Assembly: GCF_034006445.1 (NCBI RefSeq)
Contig: NZ_JAVESS010000001.1
Coordinates: 248,001-312,000, forward strand
Direction of reading: 5' to 3'
DNA from: Desulfovibrio sp.
GTDB lineage: Bacteria > Desulfobacterota > Desulfovibrionia > Desulfovibrionales > Desulfovibrionaceae
Length of the DNA stretch: 64,000 nucleotides
The translations under genes and the position numbers were made by a program. The number at the start of each line of letters is the position of its first letter. The first letter of the stretch is position 1. Under the pieces are notes generated by a model. It saw nothing but the letters and a program-made list of their open reading frames with translations. It ran no database searches and was not told the DNA's origin. Below are positions 58,642-64,000 of this stretch, piece by piece.

Positions 58642-59712
58642 ATGCGCAAATGCACCAGGGCCATACGCCTCGGCAACGTGACTGTAGGCGGGGGCGCGCC
58701 CGTTGTGGTTCAAAGCATGACCAACACAGACACCCGCGACCCCGAGGCCACGCTGGCGCAGATAGCCAGGCTGGCGGAACGGGGCTGCGAGGTGGTGCGT
58801 CTGGCTGTGCCCGATGAAGCCGCCGTGGCGGCGCTGCCTGCCATTCGCGCAGGCACATCCCTGCCCCTCATTGCCGACATCCATTTTGATCACCGTCTTG
58901 CCATGGGCGCTTTGGAGGCGGGCTTTGAGGGCCTGCGCATCAACCCCGGCAACATAGGCCCCAAGGCCCATGTGGACAGTGTGGTTGATGCGGCCAAGGC
59001 GCATGGCGCGGTCATTCGCGTGGGCGTCAATTCAGGTTCCGTGGAAAAAGACCTGTTGCGCAAGTACGGCGGCCCCTGCCCCGAAGCTCTGGTGGAAAGC
59101 GCCCTAGGGCATGTGCGCCTGCTGGAAGCGCGCGGATTTTACGATACCAAGATTTCCCTCAAGTCCTCATCCGTGATGGACACCATCACGGCCTACCGCC
59201 TGCTTGCCGAGGCCTGTGATTATCCCGCCCATATCGGCATTACCGAAGCCGGGGGCCTCATGCGCGGCACTGTCAAATCCGCAGTGGGGCTGGGCATATT
59301 GCTGCACGAAGGCATTGGCGACACGCTGCGCGTGTCCCTCACGGCCGATCCCGCCGAAGAGGTCACCGTGGCCTGGGAGATTCTGCGCGCCCTTGGTCTG
59401 CGCTCGCGTGGGCCGGAAATCATTTCCTGCCCGACCTGCGGACGGACAGAAATTGACCTTTTTTCACTGGCGCGCGCGGTTGAAGATCGATTGGCAACCT
59501 CCACCGCCGATGTAAAGGTGGCGGTTATGGGCTGCGTGGTCAATGGCCCCGGTGAGGCCCGCGAGGCCGATCTGGGCGTGGCCGGAGGGCGCGACAAGGG
59601 CATTATTTTCCGCAAGGGCGAGATCGTTCGCTCCGTCAAGGGGCAGGAAGCCCTGCTGGCTGCGTTTATGGAAGAACTGCAATCACTGCTTAACGAAAAG
59701 GAAAACATCTAA
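58642..59712 (+). CDS. ispG: 4-hydroxy-3-methylbut-2-enyl-diphosphate synthase (flavodoxin/ferredoxin)
   Basis: This 356-residue enzyme of the MEP isoprenoid pathway reduces MEcPP to HMBPP with a [4Fe-4S] cluster. The TIM barrel begins VQSMTNTDT; the cluster cysteines are in SCPTCGR and GCVVNGPGE near the C-terminus. ATG at 58642 follows GGAG; a longer frame from 58600 has no site. Its stop overlaps the proS start (TAATG), so the two are coupled. Confidence 0.97.
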   Translation: MRKCTRAIRLGNVTVGGGAPVVVQSMTNTDTRDPEATLAQIARLAERGCEVVRLAVPDEAAVAALPAIRAGTSLPLIADIHFDHRLAMGALEAGFEGLRINPGNIGPKAHVDSVVDAAKAHGAVIRVGVNSGSVEKDLLRKYGGPCPEALVESALGHVRLLEARGFYDTKISLKSSSVMDTITAYRLLAEACDYPAHIGITEAGGLMRGTVKSAVGLGILLHEGIGDTLRVSLTADPAEEVTVAWEILRALGLRSRGPEIISCPTCGRTEIDLFSLARAVEDRLATSTADVKVAVMGCVVNGPGEAREADLGVAGGRDKGIIFRKGEIVRSVKGQEALLAAFMEELQSLLNEKENI

Positions 59713-61436
59713 TGCGCTTCAGCTCCTGCTATATTCCCACACTCAAGGAATCCCCGGCCGATGCGGAAGTGGTCAGCCACAAGCTTTTGTTGCGGGCGGG
59801 CATGGTTCGTCGGCTTACATCGGGGCTGTATATCTACCTGCCCCTTGGCTTGAGGGTCATAGAAAAAATCGGCCGCATCGTGCGTGAAGAAATGGAAAAG
59901 GCCGATTTTCGTGAACTGCTCATGCCCATGGTGCAGCCCGCCGACCTGTGGAAAGAAACAGGCCGCTGGGAGCATTACGGCAAGGAGCTTCTGCGCTTCA
60001 AAGACCGCAATGAGCGCGAGTATTGCCTCGGCCCCACGCATGAAGAAGTCATTACCGACCTTGTGCGCGGCGAGGTGCGCTCCTACCGCCAGCTGCCTGT
60101 GCGTCTGTACCAGATACAGACCAAGTTTCGCGACGAAATACGCCCCCGTTTCGGGCTCATGCGCGGGCGCGAATTTGTCATGAAGGACGGCTATTCCTTT
60201 GACGCCACCACCGAGGGCGCGGAAAAAAGCTACAAGGCCATGTACGACGCCTATATGCGCGTCTTCAGGCGCCTGGGCTTGCGCTTCCGCGCTGTTGAGG
60301 CGGACACAGGCTCCATCGGCGGTAACTTCTCCCATGAATTCACGGTGCTGGCCGATACTGGCGAAGACACCATCGCGTTCTGTCATGACTGCGAGTATGC
60401 CGCCAACGTGGAAAGAGCGGAAGTCGTCTGGAAGGGCCAGCCTGCCACCGCAGCCTGCCCGGACAAGGAAATCGTCGCCACGCCCGGAGCACACAGCGTG
60501 GAAGAAGTGGCTGCCATGCTTGACGTGCCCGCAAGCAGTATTGCCAAAACCATGCTGTTCAAGGTTGACGGCCAGACTGTGGCCGTGCTGGTGCGCGGTG
60601 ACCGTGAAGTGAACGACATCAAGCTCAAGAATCTGATGAAGGCGCAGGAAGTGGAACTGGCCGACGCTGCTACAGTGCAGGCGGTAACAGGCGCGCCCGT
60701 CGGCTTTGCCGGCCCTGTGGGGCTCGGCGTGCCCGTTTATGCCGACGCTGAGCTTCAGGGCGGCACGGACTATGTGGTTGGAGCCAACGCGGCCGATGCC
60801 CATATCAGGCATATTGACCTCAAGCGTGATGCCTCTGTGATCGCCTGGGGCGACTTGCGCACCATCACCCCCGAAGACCAGTGCCCGCGCTGCGGTGGTC
60901 GCATGGAGCTGACCAGGGGCATCGAGGTGGGGCACATCTTCATGTTGGGCCTGAAGTATAGCCAAGCCATGCATGCCGTGTTCCTGGACGAAAACGGCAA
61001 GGAGCAGATCATGATCATGGGCTGCTATGGCATCGGCGTGTCCCGCGTGGCCGCTGCCGCCATTGAGCAGAATCACGACGAGCATGGCATTGTCTTTCCC
61101 CCGCCGGTGGCTCCTTTTGAGTGCATGTTGCTCAACCTGGATCCCCGCAGTGAAGAAGTTAATGCAAAGGTTGAAGAAATATATGCCCTGTTGCAGGGCA
61201 TGGGCGTGGAAGTGCTGATGGATGACCGCGAAGAGCGCCCCGGCGTCAAGTTCAAGGACGCCGACCTGCTTGGCATCCCCGCGCAGCTTGTGGTTGGCGG
61301 CAAGGGTCTTGCCCGTGGCATCGTTGAGTGCAAAGACCGCCGTACGGGCGAAAAGGGCGAGCTTTCCGTTGACAGCCTTGAGCAGGATTTTACCGCCTGG
61401 ATTGAAAAAGTCCGGCAGGGTTGGGCCAGCCGCTAG
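59712..61436 (+). CDS. proS: Prolyl-tRNA synthetase (bacterial type, with editing insertion)
   Basis: This 574-residue class II synthetase has the N-terminal catalytic core (motif 2 near [17 protein letters not shown]; motif 3 in GCYGIGVSR), a YbaK-like editing insertion (about 230-380) that removes Ala from tRNA-Pro, and a C-terminal anticodon-binding domain (470-570). Length is standard. It is coupled to ispG by a 1-base overlap. Confidence 0.97.
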   Translation: MRFSSCYIPTLKESPADAEVVSHKLLLRAGMVRRLTSGLYIYLPLGLRVIEKIGRIVREEMEKADFRELLMPMVQPADLWKETGRWEHYGKELLRFKDRNEREYCLGPTHEEVITDLVRGEVRSYRQLPVRLYQIQTKFRDEIRPRFGLMRGREFVMKDGYSFDATTEGAEKSYKAMYDAYMRVFRRLGLRFRAVEADTGSIGGNFSHEFTVLADTGEDTIAFCHDCEYAANVERAEVVWKGQPATAACPDKEIVATPGAHSVEEVAAMLDVPASSIAKTMLFKVDGQTVAVLVRGDREVNDIKLKNLMKAQEVELADAATVQAVTGAPVGFAGPVGLGVPVYADAELQGGTDYVVGANAADAHIRHIDLKRDASVIAWGDLRTITPEDQCPRCGGRMELTRGIEVGHIFMLGLKYSQAMHAVFLDENGKEQIMIMGCYGIGVSRVAAAAIEQNHDEHGIVFPPPVAPFECMLLNLDPRSEEVNAKVEEIYALLQGMGVEVLMDDREERPGVKFKDADLLGIPAQLVVGGKGLARGIVECKDRRTGEKGELSVDSLEQDFTAWIEKVRQGWASR

Positions 61437-61452
61437 GCATTTGTGCTTTACT

Positions 61453-61497
61453 GTGGCTGCCTGATGCGGTTTTTCTGAAACCGTGCCGGGCAGCCAC
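61453..61497. terminator. Hairpin between proS and xseA
   Basis: GTGGCTGCC pairs with GGCAGCCAC, and inside it CGGTTT pairs with AAACCG around TTCTG. It starts 16 bp after the proS stop. There is no T run after it, so termination may be incomplete. Confidence 0.6.
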
Positions 61498-61580
61498 ATC
61501 GCAGTGTACGGGCGGCTCATGGCGCAGTTCGTCAGTGAGCCGCTTTCTTTTCTTCGCCGCGCAAGGGGCCACGGGGTACC

Positions 61581-63059
61581 ATGCAGGAAACCATACTGAC
61601 AGTCCGCGAGCTTACGGAGCAATTGCGCAAGAGCCTTGAGGGGCGCTTTCCCTTTGTCTGGGTGCGGGGCGAGGTGACCAATTTTTCCCGCCCCGGTTCC
61701 GGGCATGTCTATTTCAGCCTCAAAGATCAGGATGCGCAGTTGCAGTGCGTCTGGTTCCGGCACATGCAGCGGCAGGCTGATCAGCCCTTTGATCCGCTTA
61801 CGGGCGAGGTTTTCGACAAACCAAGGCCGTCCCCTCTTGAACTTTTGCGTAATGGCCTGGACGTGCTTTGCGCGGGGCGCATCAGCGTATACGCTCCACG
61901 CGGGCAATATCAGCTTGCCGTGGAACTGGTACAGCCTGCGGGCGAGGGGCTGCTGGCCCTGGCATTTGAAGAAAGCAAGCGCAAGCTGGCGGCCCTGGGG
62001 TATTTCAGCAGCCAGCGCAAGCGCCCGCTCCCTCGTGATCCGCAACGCATCGCGCTCATCACATCTCCTACTGGAGCGGCCATTCACGATTTTCTTGAAC
62101 TGGCGCGCACACGCGGCAGCGGTTCGCGCATCCGCCTGTTTCCGGCTCTGGTGCAGGGGGCGGAGGCCGCTCCGGCCATTGTGCGGGCGCTGGCCGAGGC
62201 CAATGCCCAGGATTGGGCGCAGGCCATCGTGCTCGTGCGCGGCGGCGGCTCTCTGGAAGACCTGTGGGCCTTCAATGAAGAGTCTGTGGCCCAGGCCATA
62301 TTTGAGTCCCGCCTGCCCGTTCTGGCTGGCATTGGGCATGAGGTGGACGTTACCCTGGCGGACATGACTGCCGACATGCGCGCGGCAACGCCAAGCCACG
62401 CGGCCCAGTTGCTCTGGCCTTTGCGGATGGAACTGCACCAGCGTGTGGATGAAACCTGGGCAGCCCTGCGCCGCGCCATGGAGCGCCGTCTTGAAGGGGC
62501 AGGGCAGGCCCTGCGCGAATGCGAAAAAGCCTTGTCCTGGTTTTCGCCGCAGCGTCACCACGAACGCCTTTATGAACGCCTTGCCAGCCTGGAGGCGGGG
62601 TTGGTGCGCTCTGGTCGGTACTGGCTGGATGACAAGGCGCGGAAAGCCGATTTTCTGGAACGTGCCCTGCGCAGCGCCCTTGGTACAGAAAAATTGGATA
62701 CCCTTGATGCGCGGCTGGAACAGCTTGCCGCCCGGCTGCATGCGGCTTTGCCGCGACTTGTGGCCGACAAGGAGCGGGCGCTGCAACACGGCATACAGCA
62801 CTGGCAAAGCACGGCTCGGGGCTATGTCACAGAGCAGTTGCGGCGCCTTGAAACCCTGACCATGGCTCTTGAGGCGCGCGATCCCCTGATGCCGCTCACG
62901 CGGGGCTATGCTCTGGTCAGCACGCCTGAGGGCCTTGTGCGCTCGGTTGATCAGGTTCCTTCCGGAACCAGTATAGAAGTGCGTCTGGCCGACGGCAGCC
63001 TGTCTGCCGTGGTGAACGGCGTGCGACGCCGCCAAAGTCGCAATGTGGAGGAATCATGA
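61581..63059 (+). CDS. xseA: Exodeoxyribonuclease VII large subunit
   Basis: This 492-residue protein has an N-terminal OB-fold (about 8-105, WVRGEVTNF and GHVYFSLKD) and the exonuclease VII catalytic region (about 130-340) with RGGGSLEDLWAFN and GHEVDVTLAD, then a long coiled-coil region and a C-terminal ERGYALV-type tail. It forms the ssDNA exonuclease with XseB. Its stop overlaps the next ATG (ATGA). The small-subunit gene is not adjacent within the window. Confidence 0.95.
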   Translation: MQETILTVRELTEQLRKSLEGRFPFVWVRGEVTNFSRPGSGHVYFSLKDQDAQLQCVWFRHMQRQADQPFDPLTGEVFDKPRPSPLELLRNGLDVLCAGRISVYAPRGQYQLAVELVQPAGEGLLALAFEESKRKLAALGYFSSQRKRPLPRDPQRIALITSPTGAAIHDFLELARTRGSGSRIRLFPALVQGAEAAPAIVRALAEANAQDWAQAIVLVRGGGSLEDLWAFNEESVAQAIFESRLPVLAGIGHEVDVTLADMTADMRAATPSHAAQLLWPLRMELHQRVDETWAALRRAMERRLEGAGQALRECEKALSWFSPQRHHERLYERLASLEAGLVRSGRYWLDDKARKADFLERALRSALGTEKLDTLDARLEQLAARLHAALPRLVADKERALQHGIQHWQSTARGYVTEQLRRLETLTMALEARDPLMPLTRGYALVSTPEGLVRSVDQVPSGTSIEVRLADGSLSAVVNGVRRRQSRNVEES

Positions 63060-64000
63060 TACAGCGGTTGCATACTATACCACGACGTCAGGACAGACGT
63101 GCGACAGAATCCGTGCAGAGGTCGGCCTTCATGCCGGTGTTGATTCTGGCTTTTTTCTCATTGCTGCTCTTGTATCCGCTTGGGAATATTTCTGCTTTTG
63201 CCGCCCCTCAAGTAAAGCTTGAAGCACCCGCCACAGTGGCCAGAGGCGACGCTTTCGTGGCTCTGGCTGTCAGTGAAGAACCTGTGACGGCCTTCAACTT
63301 CAAGTGGATGGGCAAGAGTTACGCCGCCACGGCCGTTGCCGCCGCGCAGGCTCCCGGCGGGCCGCAAAAATGGCAGGCCGTCATGCTGCTGCCTGTGCCT
63401 CTTGATGCCAAGGAAAATGAGTTCACACTCTCGGTGACCCCCATTGCAGGCCATGTAGGCAGCAAAAAGCCTGCTGCTGACCAGCAGGCGGCGACACTTG
63501 GCATTGGCGTGTATGATAAAGAGCGCCCGGTTCAGAAGCTCACTGTGGACAAAAAGTATGTTGATCCGCCAGCGGCGCAAATGGAGCGCATCAAGGCCGA
63601 CAGGGAGCTTGTGCGCAAAACCCTTGCCGCATACTTGCCCGAACGTCTCTGGACGCTGCCTTTTGATCGGCCCGTTCCCGGTGACGTTTCGAGCCTTTTC
63701 GGCCTCAAGCGGGTATTCAACGGCCAACCGCGCGGTTTGCACCGTGGACTGGACCTGCGCGGCACAGAGGGAACGCCCATTGTGGCCTGCGCGGATGGCA
63801 GGGTGGCCCTGACGGGTGATTTGTACTTCTCGGGCAATGTGGTGTACATCAATCACGGCGAAGGGGTCTTTACGGCATACCTGCATATGTCCAAAATTCT
63901 GGTCGCAAAGGACCAGATGGTGCGCAAGGGCGAGGTCATAGGTCTTGTGGGGGCCACGGGCCGCGTCACAGGGCCACATTTGCACCTCTCGCTTCTGGTG
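63056..64000 (+). CDS. M23 (LytM-type) peptidase, 3' end outside window
   Basis: The frame runs off the end of the window after 315 codons. A signal/anchor segment lies at about residues 26-50, a beta-rich domain follows, and from about 215 the LytM domain starts (SSLFGLKR), with HRGLDLRG and the HLHLS zinc motif at the very end. Such proteins cleave peptidoglycan bridges or, if inactive, activate amidases. GGAGGAATC precedes the ATG, which overlaps the xseA stop. Confidence 0.9.
   Translation, partial: MIQRLHTIPRRQDRRATESVQRSAFMPVLILAFFSLLLLYPLGNISAFAAPQVKLEAPATVARGDAFVALAVSEEPVTAFNFKWMGKSYAATAVAAAQAPGGPQKWQAVMLLPVPLDAKENEFTLSVTPIAGHVGSKKPAADQQAATLGIGVYDKERPVQKLTVDKKYVDPPAAQMERIKADRELVRKTLAAYLPERLWTLPFDRPVPGDVSSLFGLKRVFNGQPRGLHRGLDLRGTEGTPIVACADGRVALTGDLYFSGNVVYINHGEGVFTAYLHMSKILVAKDQMVRKGEVIGLVGATGRVTGPHLHLSLLV

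Noticed and set aside
59709-63035. 1108-codon open frame on the minus strand
   Set aside because: It is antisense to the complete proS and xseA genes. Long antisense frames are expected in GC-rich coding DNA; no family features or ribosome site were found.

Overview
The window reads as chromosomal DNA of a Desulfovibrio-type sulfate reducer (Desulfovibrionaceae). The evidence is an orthologue of the small Desulfovibrio FMN-binding protein, several candidate sulfur-oxyanion transporters (one YeiH/UPF0324 and two TauE/SafE proteins), an N-terminal secretion module seen in Desulfovibrio giant adhesins, and moderately GC-rich core genes beside AT-richer accessory DNA. The genus call is inference from protein resemblance; no search was run.

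Layout. 0-10.7 kb: a DUF4401/GDYXXLXY membrane pair, a long repeat-bearing intergenic, a 2-Cys peroxiredoxin with V4R and GGDEF proteins, a DUF421 protein, mtaB divergent from an M15 peptidase, and an operon of a YeiH-type exporter, a small membrane-anchored lipoyl-like protein and a universal stress protein. 11.5-18.5 kb: tRNA-Gln and tRNA-Glu under a near-consensus promoter, then accessory DNA. A 2.3 kb insert is flanked by a 40-bp direct repeat of the tRNA-Glu 3' end and carries a standalone SIR2-like gene plus two small genes. Beyond it lie a probable IS3-family scrap, a TauE exporter, a sulfotransferase scrap, a LysR regulator divergent from a small dimeric-barrel/tautomerase pair, and a broken metallo-beta-lactamase gene. 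18.5-24 kb: the FMN-binding protein and a 1509-residue repetitive secreted adhesin.

24.8-35.6 kb: a catabolic block of MFS transporter, malic enzyme, LysR, aldehyde dehydrogenase and aldo/keto reductase on the minus strand, divergent from a 948-residue protein whose C-terminal half is a fumarase/aspartase-superfamily lyase. 36.3-45.3 kb: a minus-strand operon (universal stress protein, TauE exporter, TIGR02186 protein, pyruvate-dikinase-like protein, single-domain response regulator, DUF599 protein) facing a histidine kinase and an NtrC-type activator. A very good sigma-54 promoter lies before the operon's first gene, so the two halves probably form one regulatory circuit.

45.7-48.35 kb: a decayed prophage or integrated element beside tRNA-Leu, with a broken AAA+ gene, an apparently intact RHH/ParE toxin-antitoxin pair, a nuclease C-terminus and an integrase N-terminus. 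48.4-64 kb: mostly core genes: DUF1786, paaK, DUF456, trmJ, a chemoreceptor, ychF, three FlgO/FlgP-like envelope proteins, ispG, proS, xseA and the start of an M23 peptidase. Two families of dispersed intergenic repeats run through the window. One is a roughly 150-bp element with terminal inverted repeats. The other carries the degraded tail of a coding sequence.
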